DNA of 64,000 nt from Aminobacter sp. AP02 (GCF_003148805.1 NZ_QGGX01000015.1:84510-148509); one strand, 5' to 3'; positions 25,107 through 35,177 are shown, counted from the stretch's first letter. Numbers and translations are program-made. The notes: a model not told the origin generated them from the sequence alone.

Positions 25107-25168
25107 GCCGAGCGCAATTTCCGGCATATTTTGCCGGTAGCCACGCAATGCCAGCCAGAGCCGAGCAC

Positions 25169-26926
25169 ATGAACATTTTCGCCGATTTCAGCGAGCGGAT
25201 CACCAAAGCCGTCGAAGCGCTTGAATTGACTCCCAAAGATGGCGGCGCACTCGATCTCACGCGTATTGCCGTGGAACCGCCGCGCGACGCCACCCATGGC
25301 GACTTGGCGACCAATGCGGCGATGGTGCTGGCAAAGCCGACAGGGCAGAATCCACGCGCCCTGGCCGAGCGTCTTGTTGCCGAACTGGCCAAGGACGCCG
25401 ACGTGGCGAAGGCCGAAGTCGCCGGACCCGGTTTTGTCAATCTCAAGCTCCATGATGGTTTCTGGCACAAGCATCTGGCAGAGTTGCTGTCGCGCGGCAC
25501 CGAGTACGGCCGCTCCGGTTTCGGCCAGAAGAAGCGCGTCAACGTCGAATACGTCTCGGCCAACCCGACCGGTCCGATGCATGTCGGCCATTGCCGGGGG
25601 GCGGTTGTCGGCGATGCGCTCGCCAACATCCTCGGCTTTGCCGGCTACGACGTGACCAAGGAATACTACATCAACGACGCCGGCGTGCAGATCGACGTGC
25701 TCGGCCGCTCGGTGATGCTGCGCTATCGCGAAGCGCTGGGCGACGAGATCGGCGAGATCCCGGCTGGGCTTTACCCCGGCGACTATCTCGTTCCTGTCGG
25801 TCAGGCGCTGGCCAAGGAGTTCGGCCGCGAGCTGTTGCAAAAGCCCGCGGACGAGGCCCTGGCGCTCATCAAGGACCGCACCATCGATGCCATGATGGAG
25901 ATGATCCGCGAGGACCTGGCGCTGCTCAACGTACGCCACGAGGTGTTCTTCTCCGAGCGCACGCTGCATGCCGACAACGCCAAGGCCATCCGCTCGGCGA
26001 TCAGCGATCTGACGCTGAAGGGCCACATCTACAAGGGCAAGCTGCCGCCGCCCAAGGGCGAGAAGCCCGACGACTGGGAAGACCGCGAGCAGACCCTGTT
26101 CCGCTCGACCGAGGTCGGTGACGACATGGACCGGCCGCTGGTCAAGTCGGACGGGGCCTTCACCTATTTCGCCGCCGACGTCGCCTATCTCAAGGACAAG
26201 GTCGATCGCGGCTTCGAGGAACTGGTGTTCGTGCTGGGCGCCGACCATGGCGGCTACGTCAAGCGCATGGAAGCATTGGCGCGCGCCGTTACCGGCGGTG
26301 CAGTCAAGCTCGACGTGTTGCTGTGCCAGTTGGTCAAGCTGTTCCGCGACGGCGAGCCGGTACGCATGTCCAAGCGGGCAGGGGAGTTCATCACCCTGCG
26401 CGAGGTCGTCGAGGAAGTCGGCCGCGACGCGATCCGCTTCATGATGCTCTACCGCAAGAGCGATGCGCCGCTGGACTTCGATTTTGCCAAGGTGACTGAA
26501 CAGTCCAAGGACAACCCGGTGTTCTACGTGCAGTATGCTTCGGCGCGCTGCCACTCGGTGTTCAGGCAGGCCAAGGAGCAGCTTGGTGAAGCAGAGTTCG
26601 CGCGTTCCGGCCTGATTGGCGCTGTCGAGCGGCTGACCGATGAAGGCGAGATCGCGCTGATCAAGAAGCTGGCCGAGTATCCGCGCCTGATCGAATCCGC
26701 TGCCCAGTCGATGGAGCCGCACAGGCTGGCCTTTTACCTCTACGATGTCGCCAGTACGTTCCACGGACACTGGAATCGTGGCACCGACAACCCAGACTTA
26801 CGGTTTGTTAAGGTTAACGACCGAGAATTGACCTATGCCAGACTCGGGCTGGTGCAGGCTGTTTCGGACGTTTTGACGTCGGGCCTGGCGTTGATCGGAG
26901 CGGATGCCCCGACCGAAATGCGCTAG
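25169..26926 (+). CDS. argS: Arginyl-tRNA synthetase
   Basis: The start at ATG 25169 ([18 protein letters not shown]) gives 585 aa; the track to 25148 adds seven residues. Class I motifs are [15 protein letters not shown] (about residue 131) and a KMSKS variant MSKRAGEFI (about 400). The C-terminal DALR anticodon-binding domain ends the protein. The arrangement dgt-argS-SPOR protein is common in this order. Confidence 0.97.
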   Translation: MNIFADFSERITKAVEALELTPKDGGALDLTRIAVEPPRDATHGDLATNAAMVLAKPTGQNPRALAERLVAELAKDADVAKAEVAGPGFVNLKLHDGFWHKHLAELLSRGTEYGRSGFGQKKRVNVEYVSANPTGPMHVGHCRGAVVGDALANILGFAGYDVTKEYYINDAGVQIDVLGRSVMLRYREALGDEIGEIPAGLYPGDYLVPVGQALAKEFGRELLQKPADEALALIKDRTIDAMMEMIREDLALLNVRHEVFFSERTLHADNAKAIRSAISDLTLKGHIYKGKLPPPKGEKPDDWEDREQTLFRSTEVGDDMDRPLVKSDGAFTYFAADVAYLKDKVDRGFEELVFVLGADHGGYVKRMEALARAVTGGAVKLDVLLCQLVKLFRDGEPVRMSKRAGEFITLREVVEEVGRDAIRFMMLYRKSDAPLDFDFAKVTEQSKDNPVFYVQYASARCHSVFRQAKEQLGEAEFARSGLIGAVERLTDEGEIALIKKLAEYPRLIESAAQSMEPHRLAFYLYDVASTFHGHWNRGTDNPDLRFVKVNDRELTYARLGLVQAVSDVLTSGLALIGADAPTEMR

Positions 26927-27032
26927 GTTTTCCGGGACTTCGTGTCACCTTTTGCCCACATTGCGCTGGTAAGGGCCAACCTTACGCGACGTTCATTGCG
27001 TCCGAAAAAAGTGCGAGAGTTCGGGAAAACGA

Positions 27033-30000
27033 ATGGCAGATAGAACCCAGCTGAAGATCGCAGACAAGAACCAGTTCGCCGACGAAGACCCCTTCGCTGA
27101 ATTGACGAGGATCATGGGCTTCGACCCGCGCCAGCCTGTGGTGCGCCAGGATGTTGGCGCGCCCGCTGGTCACGTGGATCCGGCTATGGACGACGATTTC
27201 GGCATCGATCTGGAAAAGGAATTGCTCGGCGAATTGGCCGTCGACGAACAGGTTGCGGCGCCGCAATACGAGGCTCCCGCTTCTTACGTTCAGGCTGAAG
27301 ATCCGGCCGAAGAGGCAGCCTATGCGCGTGCCTCCGAACCGCAATTTGAGCCGGAATTCGCGGACGCTTCATTCGATGATGCGGTTGCGGCCAGCTTCGA
27401 GCAGGATTTTTCGCTTGAAGACGAGCTGCTGCGCCCTGAGGAGCCGGCCTATGCCGTTGAACCGGCTTACGCAGTGGAGCCCGACTACGCTGTAGCGCCT
27501 GCCTACGCTGCCGCACCTGAAGTCGACTTTGCGCCCGAAGCGGCGTTTGACGATGCCGTTGCCGCATCTTTCGAGCAGGACTTTTCGCTCGAAGACGAAT
27601 TGCTGCCGGTCGAAGAAAGCACCGAGCAAGTCGCTGCACCGGTTGCTTATGCCGTGCCGGCTGAAGTCGACCTCGATGCCGATTTCGATGTCGCGCTTGC
27701 CAATGTCGACATGGATTTCGCTGCGCATGACGATGCGAATTACACTGTCGAGGCCGGAGACGACGAACCGCTGACGCTGGGCGAGTATCAGCAAGCCGAG
27801 CCGGAAATCGCGTTTTCCAGCGAGGAGCTGGTCGACGAATCCCAGGCGGTCGCGGCGCCTGTCGCGCAGGCCCAGGACTATGACGAGTTCGAACGCCGCT
27901 TGCAGGATGCCCTGCAAGATGAAGAACCGGCCTACGAACCAGCGGTTGCCTACGAAGAGCCAGCCTATCAGCCCGAGGCTGTCGCCGCCCCAGTGGCAGC
28001 GCCGGTTGCAGAAGATACCAGCCTCGAAGACGAGCTGAACGCTTTGCTCGGCAACATGAGCAGCCAGGCCAAGGCACTGTCCGAGCCGACGCCGCTTCGC
28101 GCTGTCGAGCCGGTTGCAGAGCCCGAGCCTGCCTTTGCCAGTTCGTTGTGGGCGGCTGAGCAGCCTGAAGAAGCCGCACCGCAGGAATCTGAAACGACAG
28201 ACTTTGCGCCGTCCTACGAAGCGCAGCAGGTCGCGGATTATTCGTCCGAAGTCGAAGAGGCCCCGGTTCTGGCGGATGCCGGCTATTCCGAGCCGAGCTA
28301 TGACCATCAGGCCGACGTCGATGTCAGCTTCGATGATGACGCCTTCGACATGGCACTTGAGCATAGCGCGGTAACGGATGTGGCAGAGGTGGTCGCGCCT
28401 GTCGCAGCCGCTGCTGCCGCTGCCGCACCGCTGCGTCCGCTGGCTGCCTCGCGTTATGAGCAGGCCCGCAGCTGGGGGCTTGGTACACCGGTCGCGCCGC
28501 GCGCCGTCGACACGCAGCCAAGCTATCGATCCGAGGCGAGTTCTGGCTACAAACCCGAGGCCTATGCCGCGCCCACCGAAACCTTTGCGCAGCGTGACGA
28601 ACCCGAAGCCGTCGAATCCTACATGCCGCAGCAAGCCGAGCCTGTTGTCGATGTGGCCGACGACCTCGAGGCGGAGCTGTTCGAAGCCGTTTCGTCCTTC
28701 GACGATGCTCCGGACATCGAGACGGTCGACGTGCCGGAAAAGGCCGTGGCCCTTGCCGATGATCTGGATATTCCCGAGCTGTCTTTCGAAGACGATGCTC
28801 CGCCTGCGCCTGCCTATGACGATCTTGACGGCGAATTCTCGAACCTGATGAACGAGATGAACGCGGCCGAGACCGGCACGCAGTCGACGTCGTCGAGCTA
28901 CGCGGCCAATCCCTACGCTACCGGTTTTGACCGCAAGACGTTGCGCGATGGCGATGTCGCTCAGCAGATCGAGTTTCCGGCTGCCGCAGCGGCCGGTGCT
29001 GCCGCTGGTGCGGCTGCCATGTATGGCGCACGCCAGTCCGCGCAGGGTGGCGAACGCCCGACCGGCTTCGATCTCGGCGGCATGCAGCAGAGCCAGGGGG
29101 CGGCACCGCGCCAGCAGCCACCGCTTGACGATTTCGACTACGATCCTGATTTCGACGAGGCGATGGAAACGCTGCCCGGTTCTTCCGAGACGGCTCGTCC
29201 GGCTCGTCGCGGCATGATGATCGCTGCCGTCGTCGGCGCGGTCGCCATTGTTGGCGGCATTGGCGCCTGGGCGCTTTCAACCGGCGGCGGAGATGGGGCC
29301 GGAGCGCCCGTTATCGTCAAGGCCGACGAGAGCCCGATCAAGGTCAAGCCGGAAAATCCCGGTGGCATGACCGTTCCGAACCAGGACAGCAAGGTCTATG
29401 ACCGCGTTGCCGGTGGTACGGCTAACGGTGCGCCCGCCCAGGAAAAGCTAGTTACGAACACCGAAGAGCCGATCGACGTGACGGCGCAGGACGAGGCGAG
29501 CGCCTCCGATTCCCTGCCGCTCAATGAAGAAGATACGGCCGATGCTCCGACCGCGAAGTCGGAAGACCGTGTCGCGCAGGCGGCCCAGGCCGACCAGCCG
29601 GATGCCAGCGCCGAGACGGCTGCTGTTGCTCCGCGCAAGGTGCGCACCATGGTCGTGCGTCCTGATGGCACGCTGGTTCCCCGCGAAGAGCCGGCTCCTG
29701 CCGCCGTTGCTGCGACCGAGCCGGCCGATCCGGCACCACAACGTGTTGCCGGAAGCGAAGCCACCGGCACGGTGCCGGCCCAGCCGGCGTTGGCACCGGT
29801 CGCCAAGCCGGCTCAGCCGACCAATGCGCCCGCCCAGTCGACCAATACGCCAGCCAGCGCTCCAGTCGCGCCGCAGCGTCCTTCGCAGCAGCCGGTCAAT
29901 GTGGTCGGCGAAGTCAAGCCGGACCAGGTTGCCGCCTTGGCACCTTCGGCTCCGACAGCTGCTGCTTCGGGCGCCTGGGCGATGCAGATTGCCTCGCAGC

Positions 30001-30212
30001 CAAGCGAAGAGGCCGCGAAGTCGACCTATCAGGACCTCGTGCGTAAGTACGGAAGCGTGCTGAACGGCCGTGAAGCCAGCATCGTCAAGGCCGACATTGC
30101 CGGCAAGGGTACCTTCTGGCGCGTCCGCGTACCGGCAGCCACGCGCAACGAGGCGATCAGCCTGTGCGAGAGCTACAAGGCCGCCGGCGGCAACTGCTTC
30201 GTCTCGAAGTAA
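27033..30212 (+). CDS. Large SPOR-domain inner-membrane protein
   Basis: The 1,059-aa protein has a very acidic, Ala/Pro/Glu-rich cytoplasmic part (about residues 1-725), one membrane helix (MMIAAVVGAVAIVGGIGAWA, about 730-750), a periplasmic Pro/Ala linker, and a C-terminal SPOR domain (WAMQIASQPSEEAAKSTYQD to the end). SPOR domains bind denuded glycan strands at the division septum. The acidic part contains two copies of FDDAVAASFEQDFSLEDELL (about residues 115 and 172) and many EEPAY-like motifs. A terminator ends the gene. Confidence 0.9.
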   Translation: MADRTQLKIADKNQFADEDPFAELTRIMGFDPRQPVVRQDVGAPAGHVDPAMDDDFGIDLEKELLGELAVDEQVAAPQYEAPASYVQAEDPAEEAAYARASEPQFEPEFADASFDDAVAASFEQDFSLEDELLRPEEPAYAVEPAYAVEPDYAVAPAYAAAPEVDFAPEAAFDDAVAASFEQDFSLEDELLPVEESTEQVAAPVAYAVPAEVDLDADFDVALANVDMDFAAHDDANYTVEAGDDEPLTLGEYQQAEPEIAFSSEELVDESQAVAAPVAQAQDYDEFERRLQDALQDEEPAYEPAVAYEEPAYQPEAVAAPVAAPVAEDTSLEDELNALLGNMSSQAKALSEPTPLRAVEPVAEPEPAFASSLWAAEQPEEAAPQESETTDFAPSYEAQQVADYSSEVEEAPVLADAGYSEPSYDHQADVDVSFDDDAFDMALEHSAVTDVAEVVAPVAAAAAAAAPLRPLAASRYEQARSWGLGTPVAPRAVDTQPSYRSEASSGYKPEAYAAPTETFAQRDEPEAVESYMPQQAEPVVDVADDLEAELFEAVSSFDDAPDIETVDVPEKAVALADDLDIPELSFEDDAPPAPAYDDLDGEFSNLMNEMNAAETGTQSTSSSYAANPYATGFDRKTLRDGDVAQQIEFPAAAAAGAAAGAAAMYGARQSAQGGERPTGFDLGGMQQSQGAAPRQQPPLDDFDYDPDFDEAMETLPGSSETARPARRGMMIAAVVGAVAIVGGIGAWALSTGGGDGAGAPVIVKADESPIKVKPENPGGMTVPNQDSKVYDRVAGGTANGAPAQEKLVTNTEEPIDVTAQDEASASDSLPLNEEDTADAPTAKSEDRVAQAAQADQPDASAETAAVAPRKVRTMVVRPDGTLVPREEPAPAAVAATEPADPAPQRVAGSEATGTVPAQPALAPVAKPAQPTNAPAQSTNTPASAPVAPQRPSQQPVNVVGEVKPDQVAALAPSAPTAAASGAWAMQIASQPSEEAAKSTYQDLVRKYGSVLNGREASIVKADIAGKGTFWRVRVPAATRNEAISLCESYKAAGGNCFVSK

Positions 30213-30236
30213 GCTCGGAACCTTAAGCATCAGAAG

Positions 30237-30267
30237 ACGGCGCAGCTTGGCTGCGCCGTTTTCGTTT
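30237..30267 (+). terminator. Rho-independent terminator of the SPOR protein gene
   Basis: ACGGCGCAGC and GCTGCGCCGT form a 10-bp perfect stem with a TTG loop, followed by TTTCGTTTG. It isolates the SPOR gene from scpAB. Confidence 0.93.
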
Positions 30268-30322
30268 GTGCGGTCGAGGCACGGCGATTCTATCGCGGCC
30301 CAAAAGGCGCTAAACTTGCCCA

Positions 30323-30505
30323 ATGCGCGAATCACCCACATCGCCAAGGGCGCTTTCTGGGGATTACCGGCCGAAGGCCACGGCAATCCTTGCGGCGGGT
30401 GTGGATATTGTCCTTCACTGCGGTGGCGCTACCGGCAAGGCGCTGGAAAGCGCCGATAGGGTGCTGCGGGCGGAATTAGGACACTATTTCGAGGCAGTTG
30501 CTTAG
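30323..30505 (+). pseudogene. nagZ: C-terminal remnant of nagZ (beta-N-acetylhexosaminidase)
   Basis: In related genomes nagZ lies between the SPOR gene and scpA. Here only a 60-codon frame remains, containing ATAILAAGVDIVLHCGG, which matches the late NagZ strand usually reading LxAGxDxVLxCN. The TIM-barrel body with the Asp-His catalytic motif (KHFPGHG type) is absent, and the piece after HC does not follow the family. The remnant overlaps the region before scpA and has no convincing start. Its loss would block the normal release of GlcNAc in peptidoglycan recycling unless another copy exists. Confidence 0.55.
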
Positions 30506-30527
30506 TCTCACGGAGAAGGCACGGATT

Positions 30528-31370
30528 TTGGCGGAGTCATTGGAAAGCAAGGCGCAAAGGCCCGCACCGATGGATCGCCTGTGGGCGGAGAACGCCGACG
30601 ATCGCACCACCGACGATCCGTCGCTGGTGGTCGATGTGGCAGGCTTCGAAGGCCCGCTCGATCTGCTCCTGCATCTCGCTCGCAGCCAGCGCGTCGACCT
30701 CTCGCGCATTTCGATCCTGGCGCTAGTCGAGCAGTATCTGGCTTTCGTTTCGCAGGCGCGGGCGCTGAGGTTGGAGCTTGCCGCCGACTATCTGGTCATG
30801 GCAGCCTGGCTTGCCTTCCTCAAATCCAAGCTTCTGATCCCCAAGCTGCCCGGCGACGAAGGCGAGAGCGGCGAGGAGCTGGCTGCGGTGCTGCAGTTCC
30901 GGCTGAAGCGGCTGGAGGCGATGCGCGACGCGGCAGCCCGGCTCGTCAACCGCAACCGGCTGGGCCGCGATGTGTTCCAGCGCGGTGCGCCGGAAATGGT
31001 CATCATCGACAAGCGCAACCAGTATTCGGCCTCGCTCTACGATCTCTTGAGCGCCTATGCGAACCAGCGCCAGCGTCAGGCAATCACCAATGTGCAGATC
31101 GCCAAGCGCGGCGTCTGGTCGCTCAAGCAAGCGCGCGACATCCTGGCCCGCATGGTCGGTGAATTGAAGGATTGGACCGCGCTCGATCATTTCCTCGTCC
31201 GCTACATGACCAGCCCGGAAGAGCGGGCAACGGCGATCGCCAGCTCATTTGCCGCGAGCCTGGAGATGGTCCGCGACGGTAGCGTCGAAATACGTCAACA
31301 TGAGCCGTTTGCGCCGATCTACCTGCGCGAACGCCAGCCGGGCGACCGGCAGACCGAGGGCGCGTCATGA
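30528..31370 (+). CDS. scpA: Segregation and condensation protein A
   Basis: I choose TTG 30528 (280 aa) because GGAGAAGG lies at good spacing and the N-terminus then matches rhizobial ScpA; 30498 or ATG 30570 are alternatives. The kleisin marks are present: VDVAGFEGPLDLLLHLARSQ and the helical tail that contacts SMC. ScpA bridges the SMC heads together with ScpB in chromosome organisation. scpB follows with a four-base overlap. Confidence 0.95.
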   Translation: MAESLESKAQRPAPMDRLWAENADDRTTDDPSLVVDVAGFEGPLDLLLHLARSQRVDLSRISILALVEQYLAFVSQARALRLELAADYLVMAAWLAFLKSKLLIPKLPGDEGESGEELAAVLQFRLKRLEAMRDAAARLVNRNRLGRDVFQRGAPEMVIIDKRNQYSASLYDLLSAYANQRQRQAITNVQIAKRGVWSLKQARDILARMVGELKDWTALDHFLVRYMTSPEERATAIASSFAASLEMVRDGSVEIRQHEPFAPIYLRERQPGDRQTEGAS

Positions 31371-32101
31371 GCGAAGGATCAAACGTTGTTCCGTTTTCCC
31401 TCGATGATGAGGATGGCGACAGCAAAAATGAGAACCCGGCCGCGCGCCTGCACCTGGCTGAAGCTGCGCGCATGGCCGAGGCGATCGTCTTTGCCAGCGC
31501 CGACCCGGTAAGTGAAAGACAGCTGGTATCGCGTCTGCCGGAGGGTGTCGACATTGCCGCCGTAATGGCCGAACTGCAGCGTATCTACGAGCGCCGGGGC
31601 GTCAATCTCGTCCGTGTCGCGGATGCCTGGGCCTTTCGCACCGCCGGGGACCTTGCCTTCCTGATGAGCCGCGACACCGTCCAGCAGAAGAAGCTGTCGC
31701 GCGCAGCGCTCGAAGTGCTGTCGGTGATTGGCTACCACCAGCCGGTGACTCGCGCCGAGATCGAAGACATCAGGGGCGTCGAGACCTCGAAGGGCACGCT
31801 CGACACGCTGATGGAAACCGAATGGGTGCGCATGCGCGGCCGCCGCAAGACGCCGGGCCGGCCTGTGACTTATGGCACGACCGACAAGTTCCTCGACCAT
31901 TTCGGGCTGGAGGAGATTCGCGATCTGCCCGGCATGGAAGAACTCAAGGGAGCAGGGTTGCTGTCGACCCGCATGCCGCCCGGCTTCTCGGTGCCTTTGC
32001 CACCATCCGACCCAGACTTGCTCACCGACGACGAGGATCCGCTGACGGACATCGATCTCGAAGAGCTTGGCCTGTTGACACCTCGCGTCACAGATGATTG
32101 A
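31367..32101 (+). CDS. scpB: Segregation and condensation protein B
   Basis: The 244-aa protein starts inside the scpA stop (ATGA). It consists of two winged-helix domains; conserved parts are AEAIVFASADPVSERQL, SRAALEVLSVIGYHQPVTRA and TPGRPVTYGTTDKFLDHFGL. It dimerises and binds ScpA in the SMC complex. The acidic C-terminal extension (SDPDLLTDDEDPLTD) is common in alphaproteobacteria. Confidence 0.96.
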   Translation: MSEGSNVVPFSLDDEDGDSKNENPAARLHLAEAARMAEAIVFASADPVSERQLVSRLPEGVDIAAVMAELQRIYERRGVNLVRVADAWAFRTAGDLAFLMSRDTVQQKKLSRAALEVLSVIGYHQPVTRAEIEDIRGVETSKGTLDTLMETEWVRMRGRRKTPGRPVTYGTTDKFLDHFGLEEIRDLPGMEELKGAGLLSTRMPPGFSVPLPPSDPDLLTDDEDPLTDIDLEELGLLTPRVTDD

Positions 32102-32140
32102 CCGGCGCCGGTGTGGAACCGGCCCCCGGAGGTCCATCCT

Positions 32141-33244
32141 GTGACAACCAAACAAGCCCAGACAGCATCGCGTGTGACAGCCGGCGTGACCTTTGCCGCG
32201 CGTCTGGCTTTTGAAAACATCCGCCATTCTTTCGCCAACGGCGCCGAGACGTTGCGCGACGTCACTCTGGCGGCTGAGCCGGGCGAAGTGCTGTGCCTGC
32301 TCGGCCCATCCGGTTCAGGCAAGACGACGCTGCTCAGGATCGCTGCGGGCATCGAGGCGCAGACGTCGGGCAGGGTGCTGCTCAACGGTAAGGAAATCGC
32401 TGGTCCCCAGGTGTTCCTGCCCCCGGAGCAACGCTCGATCGGGCTGGTTTTCCAGGATTTCGCGCTCTTTCCGCATCTGAGCATCCTCGACAATGTGCGG
32501 TTTGGCCTGACCGCGCTGTCGCGCGACGAAGGCAAACGCGAAGCGCTGATCGCTCTCGCCCGCGTTGGCCTTGAACATTATGCCGACAACTATCCGCACG
32601 CCTTGTCCGGTGGCGAGCAGCAGCGGGTGGCACTTGCGCGCGCGCTCGCGCCACGGCCGGCGGTGCTGTTGATGGACGAACCGTTCTCGGGACTGGATTC
32701 GCGGCTCAAGGATTCGGTGCGCGCCGAAACGCTCGCGATCCTGCGGGAAAGCCGCGCAACGGCGATCGTGGTTACCCACGATGCCGAGGAGGCCATGCGA
32801 ATGGGCGACCGTATCGCTCTGCTCAAGGACGGCAGGCTCGTACAGACGGGCAGGGCGGATGATCTTTATCTGCGTCCGGCGAATCTGTTCGCCGCTGGCT
32901 TTTTCTCGGAACTCAACGTCTTTTCGGGCAAGGTCGTCGATGGTTATGCGGATACACCGGTCGGTGAGGTCGAAACCGACATTGCCGATGGCGCCGAAGT
33001 CTCGGTTGCGGTGCGACTCACCGGCATCGATGTCAGCGAAACCACCGGCGAAACGCAGGCTCGGATCATTTCCAGGCGCTATCTGGGTGTCGTCGAATTG
33101 CTCGAGCTTGCGGTGCCTGGTGCCGAGATACCGGTGAGGGCGCGCATACGCTGCGGCGCTTTGTCCGCAAAAGCACGTGATATATGGCTGTCGCTTCGGA
33201 AAGCGGATGTTCTAGTGTTTGAATCCGGAAGCGAAAGAGCCTAG
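32141..33244 (+). CDS. ABC transporter ATP-binding protein, FbpC/PotA-like
   Basis: Start GTG 32141 with GGAGG seven bases upstream (367 aa). All ATPase motifs are intact: Walker [11 protein letters not shown]-loop [12 protein letters not shown], signature [16 protein letters not shown], Walker [14 protein letters not shown] and the switch His in [11 protein letters not shown]-terminal TOBE-like domain (residues about 255-365) follows, as in importers of ferric iron or other oxyanion-like substrates. No permease or binding protein is adjacent, so partner and substrate are open. Confidence 0.9.
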   Translation: MTTKQAQTASRVTAGVTFAARLAFENIRHSFANGAETLRDVTLAAEPGEVLCLLGPSGSGKTTLLRIAAGIEAQTSGRVLLNGKEIAGPQVFLPPEQRSIGLVFQDFALFPHLSILDNVRFGLTALSRDEGKREALIALARVGLEHYADNYPHALSGGEQQRVALARALAPRPAVLLMDEPFSGLDSRLKDSVRAETLAILRESRATAIVVTHDAEEAMRMGDRIALLKDGRLVQTGRADDLYLRPANLFAAGFFSELNVFSGKVVDGYADTPVGEVETDIADGAEVSVAVRLTGIDVSETTGETQARIISRRYLGVVELLELAVPGAEIPVRARIRCGALSAKARDIWLSLRKADVLVFESGSERA

Positions 33245-33279
33245 ATCAATCGCAGGGAAACTGTTCAAGAGAGAGTTCA

Positions 33280-33498
33280 ATGGGTTCGTTTTCAATCTGG
33301 CACTGGCTGATCGTTCTGGTCGTCGTGCTGCTGCTTTTCGGTCGCGGCAAAATCCCAGAACTGATGGGTGACATGGCCAAGGGCATCAAGAGCTTCAAGA
33401 AGGGTATGTCGGACGACGAAGCCGATGACTCCAAGACGGTCGAGCATCGCACCGATGAGACCGTGAATTCGACAAAGGAAAAGGCCAGCAAGAGCTGA
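33280..33498 (+). CDS. tatA: Twin-arginine translocase subunit TatA
   Basis: The 72-aa protein has the short N-terminal helix [15 protein letters not shown], the hinge [11 protein letters not shown], an amphipathic helix ([11 protein letters not shown]) and an acidic tail. TatA multimers form the export passage for folded proteins. It heads a tatABC cluster. Confidence 0.97.
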   Translation: MGSFSIWHWLIVLVVVLLLFGRGKIPELMGDMAKGIKSFKKGMSDDEADDSKTVEHRTDETVNSTKEKASKS

Positions 33499-33569
33499 GA
33501 CCTCACTCTTGATTACAGCGGCGCGCGTCCATCTGGACGCGCAAGTGCTGCTGTGAGCCTCTTGAATCC

Positions 33570-33615
33570 GTGCATGATCTTTTCCGAACATCGTTGCCGA
33601 TTTCGGGGCATGCAC
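33570..33615. repeat. Imperfect palindromic repeat of the rhizobial intergenic type
   Basis: GTGCATGATC at one end pairs with GGCATGCAC at the other, around a TTTTCCGAA...TTTCGG core. Similar CATGATC-TTTTCCGAAAA elements are scattered between genes in many Hyphomicrobiales genomes. A related copy lies at 40921. It sits in the tatA-tatB gap. Confidence 0.55.
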
Positions 33616-33633
33616 TAGCCGGATCGCACCGAC

Positions 33634-34290
33634 ATGTTTGAAATCGGCTGGACCGAAATGCTGGTTATCGCGGTCGTCATGATCGTGGTCGTTGGCCCCA
33701 AGGATTTGCCCAAGATGCTCCGCACCATGGGGCGAATGACGGCCAAGGCACGTTCCATGGCGGGCGATTTCCAGCGCCAGTTCAATGAGGCGTTGAAAGA
33801 GGCCGAACTCGACGAGGTCAAGAAGTCGGTCGACGACTTGCGCAGCCTCAATCCGGCCAATGAGATCAGGAAGCAACTCAATCCGTTCGAGCAGGCCGCA
33901 GCCGATGTGCGTGCCGGCATCGACACGGCAATGAAGCCCTCCCAGCCTGCGCCGCCGGCTGATCCGGCCGCAAGTTCCGCGCATCCGGCCGAGCCGTTGA
34001 AGAATGGCGCTGCTGCGATGCCCGGCGTTGCCGGACCCGAGGCGATGCCAGCGGCACCGGTATTCCCGGCTGCCGAGGTCAAATCCACGCCAGTGCCTGT
34101 CGCAGCCAGTGCTGAGCAGCCGAAGGCTGCGGTTAAGCCAAAGGCAGGGCCGAAAGCCAAGCCGGCTGCGAAAGCCAAGGCAAGTGTTACGCCTGCCAAG
34201 GCTGCGGCGCCGAAGGCGGCCCCAGCTAAGGCCGCCGCCCCCAAGAAGTCTGTTGCCGCCAAGGCGACCAAAGCAGGAAAAGCCTCGTGA
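33634..34290 (+). CDS. tatB: Twin-arginine translocase subunit TatB
   Basis: The 218-aa protein starts MFEIGWTEMLVIAVVMIVVV, the single helix with the conserved Glu of TatB, then GPKDLPKML, an amphipathic helix, and a long Ala/Lys/Pro-rich tail that is typical of alphaproteobacterial TatB. With TatC it forms the signal-peptide receptor. Its stop overlaps tatC by four bases (GTGA). Confidence 0.96.
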   Translation: MFEIGWTEMLVIAVVMIVVVGPKDLPKMLRTMGRMTAKARSMAGDFQRQFNEALKEAELDEVKKSVDDLRSLNPANEIRKQLNPFEQAAADVRAGIDTAMKPSQPAPPADPAASSAHPAEPLKNGAAAMPGVAGPEAMPAAPVFPAAEVKSTPVPVAASAEQPKAAVKPKAGPKAKPAAKAKASVTPAKAAAPKAAPAKAAAPKKSVAAKATKAGKAS

Positions 34291-35177
34291 GCGCCGAAGA
34301 CGACGAAATCGAAAAGTCCTCGGCCCCGCTGATCGAGCATCTGATCGAGCTGCGTACGCGGCTGATATGGTCTATCGGCGGCTTCTTCGTCGCTTTCCTT
34401 GTCTGCTTCTTCTTTGCCAAGCAGCTGTTCAACCTGCTCGTCATCCCGTTCAAATGGGCGACGAAGTGGGCCGGCCTCGACCCCCATAAGGTCGAGCTGA
34501 TCTACACCGCGCCGCAGGAATTCTTCTTCACCCAGATCAAGCTCGCCATGTTCGGCGGCCTGGTGATTGCATTTCCGCTGATCGCCACGCAGATCTATAA
34601 GTTCATCGCGCCGGGTCTCTACAAGAACGAGCGCAACGCCTTCCTGCCGTTCCTGATCGCCTCGCCGATCCTGTTTCTGATGGGCGCGTCGCTGGTCTAT
34701 TTCTTCTTCACGCCAATGGTGATGTGGTTCTTCCTTGCCATGCAGCAGGCCGGCACCGACGATCAGGTGCAGATTTCGCTGCTGCCGAAGGTTTCGGAAT
34801 ATCTCAGCCTGATCATGACGCTGATCTTTTCCTTTGGCCTGGTGTTCCAGTTGCCGGTGGTGACGACGCTGATGGCGCGCGTCGGAATGGTCTCGTCGCA
34901 AGGTTTGGCCGACAAGCGCAAATGGGCTATCGTCATCGCCTTCGTGGTGGCGGCGGTTCTGACGCCGCCTGACCCGGTCAGCCAGATCGGCCTTGCCCTT
35001 CCCACGATCCTTCTTTACGAGATTTCCATCTGGACCGCCCGGATGATCGAAAGAAAGCGCGAGCAGGAGCGCGTGGCGAAGGACAAGCAGGACGCGGGCG
35101 AAAGCACCGCAGAGCAGCAATCGCCAGCAGCATCGACCTCGCTCGAAGGCACAGGCAGCGGCACGAAAGCCGGCTGA
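34287..35177 (+). CDS. tatC: Twin-arginine translocase subunit TatC
   Basis: GTG 34287 starts a 296-aa protein with six membrane helices. Conserved parts are APLIEHLIELRTRLIWS before helix 1, the periplasmic loop with YTAPQEFFFTQIKLA, and FGLVFQLPVV in the later helices. It binds the twin-arginine signal. The C-terminal tail is longer and more polar than in E. coli. A likely client, an L,D-transpeptidase with a TRRGFV signal, lies at 57469. Confidence 0.97.
   Translation: MSAEDDEIEKSSAPLIEHLIELRTRLIWSIGGFFVAFLVCFFFAKQLFNLLVIPFKWATKWAGLDPHKVELIYTAPQEFFFTQIKLAMFGGLVIAFPLIATQIYKFIAPGLYKNERNAFLPFLIASPILFLMGASLVYFFFTPMVMWFFLAMQQAGTDDQVQISLLPKVSEYLSLIMTLIFSFGLVFQLPVVTTLMARVGMVSSQGLADKRKWAIVIAFVVAAVLTPPDPVSQIGLALPTILLYEISIWTARMIERKREQERVAKDKQDAGESTAEQQSPAASTSLEGTGSGTKAG

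Noticed and set aside
23871..25148. 425-codon minus-strand open frame opposite dgt
   Set aside because: Shadow of dgt; it would also overlap both neighbouring promoter regions.
25103..26770. 555-codon minus-strand open frame opposite argS
   Set aside because: Shadow of argS; no independent evidence for translation.
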